Origin: Flavonifractor sp. AGMB03687
GTDB lineage: Bacteria; Bacillota; Clostridia; Oscillospirales; Oscillospiraceae
Reading direction: 5' to 3'
DNA length: 64,000 nt
Assembly (NCBI RefSeq): GCF_017811815.1
Contig: NZ_JADKZI010000001.1
Coordinates: forward strand, 614,777-678,776
Shown: positions 24,083 through 33,798 of the stretch, piece after piece
How positions within the stretch are numbered: the stretch's first letter is position 1
Layout: every line of letters starts with the position of its first letter
Translations under genes and position numbers: made by a program
The notes under the pieces: model-generated
What the model was told of the DNA's origin: nothing
Database searches by the model: none
The model's input: the letters and a program-made list of their open reading frames with translations, nothing else

Positions 24083-26215
24083 TCATGCCAGGCCCAGCAG
24101 CCGTACGGCGGAGGCCACCAGGAAGCACAGTCCCATGCCCAGCCCGGCAGGCAGTGCCACCGACAGCAGGGTCCATCTAACGCTGCGGGTCTCCCGGGCA
24201 ATGGTAAGGCAGGTGGTGGAACAGGGCCAGTGGAACAGGGAAAAGAGCATGGTGCACAGGGCGGTGAGCCAGGTCCAGCCGTTGGCCACCAGCAGCTCCC
24301 GCAGAGCGTCCAGGCTGGCGGTGTCCTGAATGGTGCCGGTGGACAGGTAGGACATGAGGATGATGGGAATGACGATCTCGTTGGCGGGGAAGCCCAGCAG
24401 GAAAGCCATGAGAATGGTGCCGTCCAGGCCGATAATCTGGCCCAGAGGGTCCAGAAAACCAGTGCACCAATTCAGAATACTGGTCCCGCCCACGGTCACG
24501 TTGGCGCACAGCCAGATCACCAGCCCGGCGGGAGCTGCCACAGCTACCGCCCGGCCCAGGACGAAGAGGGTGCGGTCCAGCACCGAGCGGACCAGCACCT
24601 GGCCCACCCGGGGCTTGCGGTAGGGGGGCAGCTCCAGAGCGTAGGCCGAGGGAAGGCCCTTCAGCAGGGTACCTGACAGCAGCCGGGACACCGCAAAGGT
24701 CATGACCACCCCCAGCAAGATAACGGCGGTGAGCAGCAGGGTGGAGGCCAGCCCCTGCCACCAGCCGCCGGACGTGCCCACGAAGAACATGGCGATGAGG
24801 GCGATGAGGGTGGGGAAGCGGCCGTTACAGGGGACAAAGCTGTTGGTCAGGATGGCGATGAGCCGTTCCCGGGGAGAGTCGATGATGCGGCAGCCCACCA
24901 CACCGGCGGCATTGCAGCCAAAGCCCATGCACATGGTGAGGGCTTGCTTGCCGCAGGCCTTTGCCTTCTGAAAGGCGTGGTCCAGCAAAAAGGCCACCCG
25001 GGGCAGATAGCCGAAGTCCTCCAGCAGGGTAAATAGGGGGAAGAAGATGGCCATGGGGGGCAGCATGACGCTGATGACCCAGGCCAGCACCCGGTATACC
25101 CCCAGCACCAGAGCTCCGTGGAGCCACTCCGGCGCGCCCAGCCAGAGGAACAGGTCGGTGAGCCGGTCCTGGACCCAGAACAGGCCGGTGGACAGCAGCT
25201 GAGAGGGGTAGTTGGCCCCTTCGATGGTGAGCCACAGCACGGCCGCCAGCAGGAGCAGCATGGCGGGAACGCCGGTGGCCCGGGAAGTGAGCAGCCGGTC
25301 CAGCCGCTCGCCGCCGGAGGGGGCGCTCCCCTGGGGCAGAGCGGCGGCTGCGGCCTCATGGGCGGCCTGGACCAGACTGGCGGCCAGGGCGCCGCCCAGG
25401 TCGTCCACCCCGCTGTGGGCCAGTTGTTCCCTGGCGTGGGTCAGCGCCTCCTGGAGGGGGTGGTCCGTTCTCGGATCCCAGCCCAGCTGCCTGGCCAGGC
25501 TGGGCGGTAGGGTGGGGTCCCCCTCCAGCAGCCGCAGCGCGGTCCAGCGGGGGTCCAGCTTCCCCTGGAGCCGGGGCTCCAGCAGAGGACGGAGGGAGGC
25601 GGCGGCAAATTCCACCGCCGGTGGGTAGCGGACCGGCCGGGGTCGTGGCGGCTCCGGGGCGGTCAGCAGGGCGTCCAGGTCGTCCAGCAGTTCCTCCAGC
25701 CCCTCCTCCCGGCCGGCGGAGATCCCCGCCACCGGCACGCCCAGGTGGGCGGACAGGGCGGGCAGGTCCACCTGGATGTGCTTGCGGGCGGCCTCGTCCA
25801 GCAGATTGACGCACACCAGGGTGCGGGGTTCCAGTTCCAGGGTCTGGAGGACCAGGTTCAGGTTGCGCTCCAGGCAGGTGGCGTCGCACACCACCACCGC
25901 GCCCTGGGCGCCGCCGAAGCAGAGAAAGTCCCGGGACACCTCCTCCTCGGCGGAGTGGGCCAGCAGGGAATAGGTACCGGGCAGATCCACCAGGGTATAG
26001 CTTCTGCTGCCCCGGAGACACTGGCCCTGAGCTACCTCCACGGTCTTTCCCGGCCAGTTGCCGGTGTGCTGACGCAAGCCGGTCAGGGCGTTGAAGAGGG
26101 TGGACTTGCCTACGTTGGGGTTGCCGGCCAGGGCCACCACCGGGCCCGAGCCCTCTGTAGGCCGGACCGGCGGGGCGGCGGCGCCCGGCCCGGTGGCCGA
26201 GCGGGTCAGTCCCAT
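24083..26215 (-). CDS. feoB: Ferrous iron transport protein B
   Basis: 710 residues. The N-terminal G domain has G1 GNPNVGKS (31-38), G3 DLPGTYSLLAHSAEEE and a G4-like NLLD. Helical FeoB spacer follows to about 290, then eight membrane helices with the two Gate domains (RVAFLLDHAFQKAKACGKQALT, GFGCNAAGV, and a second, GFPANEIVIPIILM). It imports Fe(II) and is controlled by nucleotide. It overlaps feoA by 10 nt. The protein reads GCNAAGVVGCRIID, the usual Cys-bearing segment. No Fur-like box is obvious upstream. Confidence 0.96.
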   Translation of the reverse strand: MGLTRSATGPGAAAPPVRPTEGSGPVVALAGNPNVGKSTLFNALTGLRQHTGNWPGKTVEVAQGQCLRGSRSYTLVDLPGTYSLLAHSAEEEVSRDFLCFGGAQGAVVVCDATCLERNLNLVLQTLELEPRTLVCVNLLDEAARKHIQVDLPALSAHLGVPVAGISAGREEGLEELLDDLDALLTAPEPPRPRPVRYPPAVEFAAASLRPLLEPRLQGKLDPRWTALRLLEGDPTLPPSLARQLGWDPRTDHPLQEALTHAREQLAHSGVDDLGGALAASLVQAAHEAAAAALPQGSAPSGGERLDRLLTSRATGVPAMLLLLAAVLWLTIEGANYPSQLLSTGLFWVQDRLTDLFLWLGAPEWLHGALVLGVYRVLAWVISVMLPPMAIFFPLFTLLEDFGYLPRVAFLLDHAFQKAKACGKQALTMCMGFGCNAAGVVGCRIIDSPRERLIAILTNSFVPCNGRFPTLIALIAMFFVGTSGGWWQGLASTLLLTAVILLGVVMTFAVSRLLSGTLLKGLPSAYALELPPYRKPRVGQVLVRSVLDRTLFVLGRAVAVAAPAGLVIWLCANVTVGGTSILNWCTGFLDPLGQIIGLDGTILMAFLLGFPANEIVIPIILMSYLSTGTIQDTASLDALRELLVANGWTWLTALCTMLFSLFHWPCSTTCLTIARETRSVRWTLLSVALPAGLGMGLCFLVASAVRLLGLA

Positions 26216-26448
26216 GGCGCGCCCTCCAGTCTGACGCCGCTGGCGTCCCGCCGCCGCAGGGCAATGACCGCCCCCCGGATCCAGTAGGCCGCCGGGTCAC
26301 CGGCGGGGCTGACTGCCGTGCAGCTCACCGGGGTCCCCGGCACCAGCCCCAGGTCCAGCAGACGTCGCCGCATGGCGGGCTCGGTGGTCACCTCGGCCAC
26401 CTGGCCCCACTGGCCCACCCGAAGGGCATCCAAGGTCATGGTACTCAT
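26206..26448 (-). CDS. feoA: Ferrous iron transport protein A
   Basis: 80 residues from the ATG at 26448; longer frames from 26517 (GTG) or 26496 (ATG) give an N-terminus not seen in this SH3-like family. MTLDALRVGQWGQVAEV, RRRLLDLGLVPGTPVSC and VIALRRRDASGV are typical FeoA features. It is a cytoplasmic partner of FeoB. The ribosome site (GAG at about 10 nt) is weak, so the start is less certain than the identity. Confidence 0.92.
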   Translation of the reverse strand: MSTMTLDALRVGQWGQVAEVTTEPAMRRRLLDLGLVPGTPVSCTAVSPAGDPAAYWIRGAVIALRRRDASGVRLEGAPWD

Positions 26449-26584
26449 ATCAAAACGCTCCTCGCTGTCGGATGAAATGGGGGAGGCCGGGGCCATAGGG
26501 CCGGTGCAGGCCTCCACACCCTATCCTATTGCGGGTCGGGAGAGATGGTGCCTTGGGAAAACTGATTCGTATACTGAAAATCTA

Positions 26585-26613
26585 TTGACTAACCATATAC
26601 AATCCGTTAGAAT
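26585..26613 (+). promoter_or_regulatory. Sigma-A promoter of the MATE gene
   Basis: TTGACT (26585-26590), 17 nt, TAGAAT (26608-26613), 69 nt before the start codon. It faces away from feoAB, whose promoter must lie in the same gap. Confidence 0.75.
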
Positions 26614-26637
26614 AACAACGAAATATATCCTTTTTTG

Positions 26638-26666
26638 CCGCAGCGGGCCGCTGCGGCTCTCTTTTC
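26638..26666 (+). promoter_or_regulatory. GC-rich hairpin in the MATE leader, possible attenuator
   Basis: CCGCAGCG/CGCTGCGG (26638-26645 with 26649-26656) with a 3-nt loop, followed by CTCTCTTTTC. It lies between the promoter and the GGGAGG ribosome site. It resembles a weak terminator and could reduce the expression of the exporter until an upstream signal relieves it. No leader peptide was identified. Confidence 0.5.
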
Positions 26667-26681
26667 GGTTGGGAGGTTTTT

Positions 26682-28052
26682 ATGTCGGAACTGCAAGAAA
26701 ACAAAATGGGAGTCATGCCCATCAAGCGGCTGGTCCTCTCCATGTCCCTGCCCATGATGATCTCCATGCTGGTGCAGGCCCTGTACAACGTGGTGGACAG
26801 CTACTTTGTGGCCAAGGTCAGTGAGAACGCTCTGGCTGCCGTAGGCATGGCATTCCCCTATCAGAACCTGATGATCGCCGTGGCCGTTGGTACCGGCGTA
26901 GGTGTCAACGCCCTGCTCTCCCGCAGTCTGGGCGCCAAGGATTTTGAGACGGCCAACCACACGGCGGAGAACGGCGTTCTGCTGGCGATCCTCAGCACGG
27001 TGGTCTTTTCCATCGTGGGCGTGGTCTTTGCCCAGCCCTTCTTCCAGGCGCAGAGCAATGACCCGGACATCGTCAGCAAGGGTGTGGCTTACCTGCGCAT
27101 CTGCGCGGGCCTGTCTTGCGGCCTGTTCCTGGAGATCATGTTTGAGCGGCTGCTCCAGTCCACGGGGCGCACCTTCTACACCATGATTACCCAGGGTGTG
27201 GGTGCCATCATCAACATCATCATGGACCCGGTGCTCATCTTCGGCATCGGTCCCTTCCCCAAGATGGGTGTGGCCGGCGCTGCCGCTGCCACTGTTATGG
27301 GTCAGATCGTGGCTGCTATTCTGGCCCTGATCTTCAATATCACCCGCAACCATGAGATCCAGCCCAGACTGAAGGGCTTCCGTCCCAGAGGAAACATTAT
27401 CGGGCGGATCTACAGCGTGGGTATCCCTACCATCGTGCTCAATTCCATCAGCTCGGTAATGACCTTCGGTATGAACCTGATCCTGGGCGCCATCTCCACC
27501 TCCACTGCCGTGGCGGTCTTCAACGTGTATTTCAAGCTGCAGAGCTTTGTGTTCATGCCGGTGTTCGGCCTGAACAACGGCATGGTGCCCATCGTCTCCT
27601 ACAACTTCGGCGCCCGGAAGCGCAAGCGCCTCACCGATACGGTGCGGTTCTGCGCCATTCTGGCCGTGGGTATCATGCTGGTGGGCCTGGTCGTCATCCA
27701 GCTCTTTGCTGCCCCCATTCTGGGTATCTTCGAGGCATCCGACGAGATGCTGCGCATCGGTGTGCCCGCCCTGCGGATCATCAGCCTGTGCTTCGTCTTT
27801 GCCGGCTTCAACATCATCTGCTCCTCCACCTTCCAGGCTCTGGGCAACGGTGTGCTGAGCATGATCATGTCCATCGGCCGTCAGCTGGTGGTGCTGCTGC
27901 CTGCCGCCTACCTGCTCTCCCTCACCGGCAACGTGACCGCCGTGTGGTGGGCCTTCCCCATTGCGGAGATCGCCTCTCTGGCTATGGCGCTGCTGTTCCT
28001 GCGCCGGATCTTCCGGGAAGTCATCACTCCGCTGGGCGATGTGGAGGCGTAA
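26682..28052 (+). CDS. MATE-family multidrug/toxin efflux transporter
   Basis: 456 residues with about 12 membrane helices. The N-terminal MATE signature reads LVLSMSLPMMISMLVQALYNVVDSY, and the second half repeats it as RIYSVGIPTIVLNSISSVM. The length and the SxGAKD motif (LLSRSLGAKDFE) fit the NorM/DinF-type sodium or proton antiporters. It would export cationic compounds. A bidirectional terminator follows 12 nt after the stop. Confidence 0.93.
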   Translation: MSELQENKMGVMPIKRLVLSMSLPMMISMLVQALYNVVDSYFVAKVSENALAAVGMAFPYQNLMIAVAVGTGVGVNALLSRSLGAKDFETANHTAENGVLLAILSTVVFSIVGVVFAQPFFQAQSNDPDIVSKGVAYLRICAGLSCGLFLEIMFERLLQSTGRTFYTMITQGVGAIINIIMDPVLIFGIGPFPKMGVAGAAAATVMGQIVAAILALIFNITRNHEIQPRLKGFRPRGNIIGRIYSVGIPTIVLNSISSVMTFGMNLILGAISTSTAVAVFNVYFKLQSFVFMPVFGLNNGMVPIVSYNFGARKRKRLTDTVRFCAILAVGIMLVGLVVIQLFAAPILGIFEASDEMLRIGVPALRIISLCFVFAGFNIICSSTFQALGNGVLSMIMSIGRQLVVLLPAAYLLSLTGNVTAVWWAFPIAEIASLAMALLFLRRIFREVITPLGDVEA

Positions 28053-28063
28053 TAGAAAACATA

Positions 28064-28103
28064 AAAACCCTCCGGGACAATGTCCCGGAGGGTTTTCTTT
28101 TTT
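28064..28103. terminator. Bidirectional terminator between the MATE and aldolase genes
   Basis: Perfect 15-bp stem (28064-28078 with 28082-28096), loop AAT, T-run on the plus side and A-run on the other, so it serves both convergent genes. Confidence 0.93.
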
Positions 28104-28110
28104 GCGTTGC

Positions 28111-29142
28111 TTACTGCAGGTCGGGCAGGGTGGCCAGCAGACCGTCCACGTCAGCCTCAGTGGTGTGGAAGCAGGCCACGAAGCGGACCACGGTGTGGTT
28201 CTCGTCGTAGGGGCACCAGTCCTCGTACTGGCAAACCTCGTCCAGCAGAGGCTTCTTGTCGTTGGGGGCGATGACAAAGACCTGGTTGGTGGGGGATTCC
28301 ACCCACAGCTTCCAGCCCTTGGCCTTCAGACCCTTCTGGAGGCGGGCAGCCATCTCGTTGGCCTGGCGGCCCATCTTGAAGTACAGGTCGTCCTCAAAGA
28401 CGGTGAGGAACTGTACGCCCTGGATCCAGCCCTTCTCCATCACGGTGAGCAGGCGCTTCTTCATGCGGAAGAAGCCTTTGGTGAGCTCGGGGCGGGTGAT
28501 GACCAGAGCCTCGCCGAACATGGTGCCGTTCTTGGTGCCGCCGATGTAGAAGGCGTCGCACAGGTGAGCGAACTCGGGCAGGGTCATGTCGTTGGCGTCG
28601 GAGGCCAGGGCGCAGCCCAGCCGGGCGCCGTCAATGAAGAGGTACAGGCCGTTCTCACGGCAGAAGGTGTACAGAGCGGTGAGCTCCGCCTTGGTGTACA
28701 CGGCGCCGTTCTCGGTGGCGTTGGAGATGTAGACCAGGCCGGGCTCAGTCAGATGCACGTCCTGGTGGAGCTTCAGCAGGGGAACCAGCTGCTCGGGAGC
28801 GATCTTGCCGTCGGGAGTGGCGGGCACGGTGAGGATCTTGTGACCGGTGGCCTCGAAGGCGCCCACCTCATGGCCGTTCAGGTGGCCGGAGTCGGGGCAG
28901 ATGGCAGCCTGCCAGGGCTTGAGCAGAAACGCGCAGGTAAGCACGTTGGCCTGGGTGCCGCCGGCGACAAACTCCACCATGGCGTCGGGCAGGCCGCACA
29001 CTTCGCGGATACGGGCCTTGGCCATATCGCTGTACTTGTCATCGCCGTAGCCGATGTTGCCCTCCAGGTTGGCGGCGCAGACGGCCTCCAGGACCTTGGG
29101 ATGGGCGCCAAAGGAATAGTCATTGCGGAACCAGAATTTCAT
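28111..29142 (-). CDS. Threonine aldolase/beta-eliminating lyase family PLP enzyme
   Basis: 343 residues from the ATG at 29142, 8 nt after GGAGG; ATGs 6 and 15 nt earlier are less well placed. Fold-type I PLP enzyme of the low-specificity L-threonine aldolase type: NIGYGDDKYSDMAKARIREV at the N-terminus, VAGGTQANVL, FIDGARLGCAL with the cofactor-binding Asp and Arg, and GGTKNG with the likely Schiff-base Lys. It splits threonine or allo-threonine into glycine and acetaldehyde. It could also act on another beta-hydroxy amino acid. It is downstream of glnS, 66 nt away, with a GC-rich imperfect hairpin (about 29163-29190) in between. Confidence 0.88.
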   Translation of the reverse strand: MKFWFRNDYSFGAHPKVLEAVCAANLEGNIGYGDDKYSDMAKARIREVCGLPDAMVEFVAGGTQANVLTCAFLLKPWQAAICPDSGHLNGHEVGAFEATGHKILTVPATPDGKIAPEQLVPLLKLHQDVHLTEPGLVYISNATENGAVYTKAELTALYTFCRENGLYLFIDGARLGCALASDANDMTLPEFAHLCDAFYIGGTKNGTMFGEALVITRPELTKGFFRMKKRLLTVMEKGWIQGVQFLTVFEDDLYFKMGRQANEMAARLQKGLKAKGWKLWVESPTNQVFVIAPNDKKPLLDEVCQYEDWCPYDENHTVVRFVACFHTTEADVDGLLATLPDLQ

Positions 29143-29208
29143 GTTCATGACCTCCAAACGGATGGCGCGGGGGCAGAGCCCCGCGCGCCACTCTTTAAAA
29201 TTTAAGAT

Positions 29209-30891
29209 TTAAAATTTAAAGCTGTCCTTCAGGCTCACAGAACGGTTGAATACCAGATGGCCGGGCTTGGAGTCCTTGTTGTCGGCGCAGAAATAGCCCT
29301 GACGCAGGAACTGGAAGGAGGCGGGAGCCTCCACGTTGGCCAGGCCGGCCTCCACCTTGGCGTTGGAGAGGATCTCCAGGGAGCCGGGGTTGAGGCAGTC
29401 CAGGAAGTTCTTGTCGCCGGCGTCGGGATCGGCGTCGGTGAACAGGTTGTCGTACAGGCGCACCTCGGCGTCCACGGCGGTGGCAGCGTCCACCCAGTGG
29501 ATGGTGGCGCCCTTCACCTTGCGGCCATCGGCGGGATCGCCGCCGCGGCTCTCGGGATCGTAGGTGGCAAAGATCTCGGTGATGTTGCCGTTTTCATCCT
29601 TGGCACAGCCGGTGCACTTGATGAGGTAGGCACCCTTCAGGCGGCACTCGGGGCCGTCGGGATAGAGACGCTTGTACTTGGGCACCGGGGTCTCCAGGAA
29701 GTCCTCGGCCTCCACATACAGGTTGCGGGAGAAGGTGATCTCACGGCTGCCGGCCGCGGGATCGTTGGGGTTATTCTCCACGGAGAAGGTCTCGCTCTGA
29801 CCCTCGGGGTAGTTGGTAATGGTCAGCTTGACGGGGCGCAGCACCGCCATGACACGCTGAGCGGTCAGGTTCAGGTCCTCCCGCAGGCAGTGCTCCAGGA
29901 AGGCATACTCCACGGTGGAGGCGGCCTTGCTCACGCCGTTGCGCTCGGAGAAGTTGCGGATGGCCCGGGGGGTGTAGCCCCGGCGGCGCAGGCCGCACAG
30001 GGTGGGCATACGGGGATCGTCCCAGCCGGACACCCGGCCCTCCTCCACCAGCTGGCGCAGCTTACGCTTGCTCATAACGGTGTAGTTGATGCCCAGGCGG
30101 GCGAACTCAATCTGCCGGGGCTTGGCGGGCACGTCGCAGTTGGCGATGACCCAGTCGTACAGGGGACGGTGATCCTCAAACTCCAGGGAGCACAGGGAGT
30201 GGGTGATCCCCTCCAGGGCGTCCTCCAGGGGGTGAGCGAAGTCGTACATGGGATAGATGCACCACTTGTCCCCCTGGCGGTGGTGGTGCATGTGGTTGAT
30301 GCGGTAAATGACGGGGTCGCGCATGTTGAAGTTGCCGCTGGCCAGGTCGATCTTGGCCCGCAGGGTCATGCGGCCGTTCTCAAACTCACCGGCCCGCATC
30401 CGGGCGAACAGGTCCAGAGACTCCTCGATGGGACGGTCCCGGTAGGGGGAGCGGGCGGGGGTGTTTACGTCGCCGCGGTACTCCTTGAACTGCTCGGGGG
30501 TGAGCTCGCACACGTAGGCCAGGCCCTTCTTGATGAGTTCCACGGCGTACTCGTACATTTTCTCAAAGTAGTCGGAGGCGAAATAGAAGCGGTCGCCCCA
30601 GTCATAGCCCAGCCAGTGGATATCCTCCTGGATGGCCTCCACGTATTCCACATCCTCCTTGGTGGGGTTGGTGTCATCCATGCGGAGGTTGCAGAGACCG
30701 CCGTACTTTTCGGCGGTGCCGAAGTCTACAAAAATTGCCTTGGCATGGCCGATGTGCAGATAGCCGTTGGGCTCCGGGGGGAACCGGGTGTGGACGGTCA
30801 TGCCTTGGAACTGACCACCCTGGGCGATGTCCTCGTCAATGAAATCATGGATGAAGTTCTGCGTCATGGTGGGGTTCAGCTCTTCTGGCAT
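29209..30891 (-). CDS. glnS: Glutaminyl-tRNA synthetase
   Basis: 560 residues. The class I HIGH signature appears as [15 protein letters not shown], the KMSKS-like site as VMSKRKL, and the C-terminal half is the GlnRS anticodon-binding pair of beta barrels. [17 protein letters not shown] and [11 protein letters not shown] are diagnostic against GluRS. It charges tRNA-Gln directly, so this lineage does not rely on GatCAB alone for this step. AAGGAG lies 9 nt before the ATG. It may share an mRNA with the aldolase gene. Confidence 0.96.
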   Translation of the reverse strand: MPEELNPTMTQNFIHDFIDEDIAQGGQFQGMTVHTRFPPEPNGYLHIGHAKAIFVDFGTAEKYGGLCNLRMDDTNPTKEDVEYVEAIQEDIHWLGYDWGDRFYFASDYFEKMYEYAVELIKKGLAYVCELTPEQFKEYRGDVNTPARSPYRDRPIEESLDLFARMRAGEFENGRMTLRAKIDLASGNFNMRDPVIYRINHMHHHRQGDKWCIYPMYDFAHPLEDALEGITHSLCSLEFEDHRPLYDWVIANCDVPAKPRQIEFARLGINYTVMSKRKLRQLVEEGRVSGWDDPRMPTLCGLRRRGYTPRAIRNFSERNGVSKAASTVEYAFLEHCLREDLNLTAQRVMAVLRPVKLTITNYPEGQSETFSVENNPNDPAAGSREITFSRNLYVEAEDFLETPVPKYKRLYPDGPECRLKGAYLIKCTGCAKDENGNITEIFATYDPESRGGDPADGRKVKGATIHWVDAATAVDAEVRLYDNLFTDADPDAGDKNFLDCLNPGSLEILSNAKVEAGLANVEAPASFQFLRQGYFCADNKDSKPGHLVFNRSVSLKDSFKF

Positions 30892-30963
30892 TTGGTTTCA
30901 CTCCTTTATCTTAATACGAACCAATATTTTACCCCGGAACTGGAAAAAAAGCAAGAGGCCAAG

Positions 30964-30992
30964 CAAAAAGGAGGCGGATCATTCCGCCTCCT
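30964..30992 (-). terminator. Intrinsic terminator of the YibE/F gene
   Basis: AGGAGGCGG/CCGCCTCCT (30969-30977 with 30984-30992) with a 6-nt loop that contains the stop codon; TTTTTGC follows on the minus strand. Confidence 0.88.
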
Positions 30993-32142
30993 GCAGGGCC
31001 TGCCGTTTTTGCCGTCCCGCCAGCAGGAAGCCGCTGGTGAGGGCGGTGAAGGGGGCCACCGTGACCAGACCGAAGGAGCCCACGATGGTGTGGACGATCT
31101 CGGAGGCCACATACTTATAGTTAAGGATGTTCCAGATGGGGGTGCCCTGGGCCATAAAGACCATCAGCAGGGCGATATAGCCGCCGGAGTAGGCCAGCAG
31201 CAGGGTGGTGGTCATGGTGCCCATGGCGGCCCGGCCCACGTTCATGCCGGAGCGCACCGCTTCCCAGCGGGAGATGTCGGGCCGCTTTTCCACTACCTCG
31301 TGGACAGCGGAGGTGATGTCCACGCTCAGGTCCATCACCGCGCCGGAGGAGCCGATGAAGATGGAGGCCATGAAGATCTGGGTCAGGTTCAGGTCCTGAT
31401 AGCCGGCGTAGAGCAGGCTTTCGGAGTAGGCCATCACCGCGCCGTGGATCTGGAAGAGGTCGGTGAACAGAATGCCCAGCACACAGGTGACCAGAACGCC
31501 CAGAAAGGCACCGGAAACGGCGGAGAGACACCGGCGGTCAAAGCCGTAGACCAGGGCGATGATGAGCAGGGTGAGTACCAAAGTCACCAGCAGCCCCATA
31601 AAGATGGGGTTCCAGCCGTTGAGGTAGAGGGGGACCAGCACCTTCCACAGCATGAGCACTGTCAATACAAAGGAGGCGATGGCCCGCAGGCCGGTGCGCC
31701 CGGCAAAGAGGATGAGGAACACCGCAAAAATGCCCGCCAGGATGGCCTCCTTGCCGATACGGTAGTGGTCGGTCATGGTGACCGAGAGGATCTCGTCGCC
31801 CTGGTAGCTTACCACCACCATGGCCTTGTCGCCGGGGACGAATAGTTTGTCCTGCTCCAGGGAGCCGTTGAGCATATTGATGCCGGTGGTGGTCTGTCCC
31901 TCGAAGCGCCCGCCCAGCAGCTCCAGGGTGCAGCGCTGCTCACCGGAGCGGACCAGGCCGGTGTCGATGATGGCGGAGTCGTCTACCGCCGTCACCAGGG
32001 CGGTGCAGCGGTCGGCCTGCTGGTATTGCAGGGCCCCCTCAAAGCCGGTGGGGGCCAGCAGCAGGAGGACGATCAGAGCCAGGCAGATGGCCAGAGGGGC
32101 GCAATAGCGCCGCTTTTCGGCGTCCAGGAGAAGGGATTTCAT
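30979..32142 (-). CDS. YibE/F family multi-pass membrane protein
   Basis: 387 residues from the ATG at 32142; the in-frame start at 32193 would place it inside the upstream palindrome and is rejected. One N-terminal helix is followed by an extracytoplasmic beta-rich part (about 40-135) and seven to eight membrane helices. GSSGAVMDLSVDITSAVHEV is the YibE/F family hallmark. Function is unknown; some have suggested a transporter. AAAGGA lies 11 nt before the start. It sits downstream of the alkaline phosphatase gene on the same strand. Confidence 0.87.
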   Translation of the reverse strand: MKSLLLDAEKRRYCAPLAICLALIVLLLLAPTGFEGALQYQQADRCTALVTAVDDSAIIDTGLVRSGEQRCTLELLGGRFEGQTTTGINMLNGSLEQDKLFVPGDKAMVVVSYQGDEILSVTMTDHYRIGKEAILAGIFAVFLILFAGRTGLRAIASFVLTVLMLWKVLVPLYLNGWNPIFMGLLVTLVLTLLIIALVYGFDRRCLSAVSGAFLGVLVTCVLGILFTDLFQIHGAVMAYSESLLYAGYQDLNLTQIFMASIFIGSSGAVMDLSVDITSAVHEVVEKRPDISRWEAVRSGMNVGRAAMGTMTTTLLLAYSGGYIALLMVFMAQGTPIWNILNYKYVASEIVHTIVGSFGLVTVAPFTALTSGFLLAGRQKRQALQEAE

Positions 32143-32166
32143 CAATGTATCGGTCCTTTCGCATGG

Positions 32167-32202
32167 GCAGAGAGGATGCGGCATATGCCGCATCCTCTCT
32201 GC
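32167..32202. repeat. 36-nt perfect palindrome between phoA and the YibE/F gene
   Basis: GCAGAGAGGATGCGGCAT (32167-32184) is followed without spacer by its exact complement (32185-32202). No T-run follows on either strand. As RNA it would fold into an 18-bp hairpin with a tiny loop. It may be an mRNA stability or partial termination site between the two genes. Confidence 0.85.
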
Positions 32203-32238
32203 TGTCTGTATCGGTAGGGGTGGGAAGGAAGGGGAATC

Positions 32239-33798
32239 TTACTGAACGTTGAGCATGTCAGCCAGCTTGTTGAAGATCTCGGTGTTGTCGTAGTAGCCGT
32301 TGAACTGCTCGGCATTGACACCGTGGGCCAGCACGGCCACGGGCAGGCCGGTGTGGCTGTAGGAGGTGAAGGACACGCCGGACTTATTGTTCAGGATGTG
32401 GGTGATGGTGACGGTGAGAGGCTCGTAGGTGCCGTACATCACGTACTCCTGCTGCTCGTCCATGCCGGTGGCGGTCTCATTGATGCTCTTCTCGTAGGCG
32501 GTCTTCAGCTGAGACAGCTCGTAGGGGGTGAGCACCAGCTTGTCGCCCTCCTCGCCCTCGGTCTTCAGACCGAACAGGGTCTCGATGTCGGCCAGCACGT
32601 CCTCAAAGGAGGTCTTGTTCTCCTTGTAGGCGGCCACATAGTCGCTGTCATACTTGGCGAAGGAGATCTTCTGGCTCTCCAGCAGGTTCAGGTAGGTGTC
32701 GTAGTCGGTGCCGGCAAAGCCGATGGTCAGGCCGCCGGTCTCATGGTCGCCGGTGACCAGGATCAGAGTCTCGTCGGGATGCTCCTCAGCGAAGTCGATG
32801 GCCACCTGCACGGCGTCAGCCAGAGCCTTGGTGTCGTGGATGGAGGAAGCGGCGTCGTTGGCGTGGCAGGCCCAGTCGATCTTGCCGCCCTCGCACATCA
32901 TGAAGAAGCCCTTGTCATTGTCCAGGACCTCGATGCCCTTCTCCACATAGTCGGCCAGCGCCCACATGTCGTCGGTGCGGTCCAGCTCATAGGCCATGGC
33001 GTCGCCGTCGGCCAGGTGCTCGTCCACAATCACCACGGGGCCCTCGGTGACCTGCTCGGCCTCGGCCTGGGTCTTGACCACGTTGTAGCCGGCCTCCTCA
33101 GCCAGGGTGTACAGGTCGGCCTGGTCGCCCTCAGCGCCGGTGGGCTTCAGCAGGCCGCCGCCGGCGAAGTACTCAAAGCCGGAATCCACCAGCTCCAGGC
33201 CGATCTCATAGTAGTCGTTGCGGCTGGCCTGATGGGCATAGAAGGCGGCGGGGGTGGCGTGGTTCAGGTTGACGGAGGAGATGACGCCCACCTTCATGCC
33301 CAGCTGATCGTGGACCTTCTCGGCGATGGTCTCATAGGCAGTGGTGCCGGTCTCGTCCATGTTGATGGTGCCGGAGTAGGTCTTGTGACCGGTGGAAATC
33401 GAGGTAGCGGTGGAAGCGGAGTCGGGGCAGAAGCTGTTGGAGTCATAGGTGACGGCGGAGCCGGCAGCCTCGAAGTTTATGAAGTTCAGGTAGGAGGGGC
33501 CGTCCAGAACGGCGCCGCCGTTGTCGTCCAGGCTGGGCTCAGCCTGCCAGTAGTCGGCATCCTCGAGGGCGCCCAGGTAGTCGGCGGTGGACTGGATCTG
33601 GGGATAGCTCATGCCGTCGCCGATAAACAGGAAGACATACTTGGGGGCCTTGACGGCCTCGTTGGACAAATTCTGGGCCTGGGCGGCGGGCGTAGAGCTG
33701 GCCTGAGCGCCAGAGTCAGCGGGGGCTCCGCAGGCGGCCAGGGTGGTGCCGAAGGTGGCGGCGGCCAGAGTGATTGCCAGGGGGCGTTTCCAATTCAT
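32239..33798 (-). CDS. phoA: Alkaline phosphatase, lipoprotein
   Basis: 519 residues from the ATG at 33798, 6 nt after GGAGGAA; the longer frame to 33948 runs through the promoter and is rejected. The signal ends in TTLAAC (lipid-modified Cys23). Metal and nucleophile motifs: FLFIGDGMSYPQIQ (Asp ligand), FCPDSASTATSISTG (catalytic Ser) and VTGDHETGGL (Asp/His ligands). It frees phosphate from organic esters on the outside of the membrane. An array of PhoP-type hexamers upstream predicts induction by phosphate starvation. Confidence 0.95.
   Translation of the reverse strand: MNWKRPLAITLAAATFGTTLAACGAPADSGAQASSTPAAQAQNLSNEAVKAPKYVFLFIGDGMSYPQIQSTADYLGALEDADYWQAEPSLDDNGGAVLDGPSYLNFINFEAAGSAVTYDSNSFCPDSASTATSISTGHKTYSGTINMDETGTTAYETIAEKVHDQLGMKVGVISSVNLNHATPAAFYAHQASRNDYYEIGLELVDSGFEYFAGGGLLKPTGAEGDQADLYTLAEEAGYNVVKTQAEAEQVTEGPVVIVDEHLADGDAMAYELDRTDDMWALADYVEKGIEVLDNDKGFFMMCEGGKIDWACHANDAASSIHDTKALADAVQVAIDFAEEHPDETLILVTGDHETGGLTIGFAGTDYDTYLNLLESQKISFAKYDSDYVAAYKENKTSFEDVLADIETLFGLKTEGEEGDKLVLTPYELSQLKTAYEKSINETATGMDEQQEYVMYGTYEPLTVTITHILNNKSGVSFTSYSHTGLPVAVLAHGVNAEQFNGYYDNTEIFNKLADMLNVQ

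Noticed and set aside
29257..31845. 862-residue open frame on the plus strand opposite glnS and the YibE/F gene
   Set aside because: It spans two well-identified genes on the other strand, passes the gap between them, and has the low-complexity look of a shadow.
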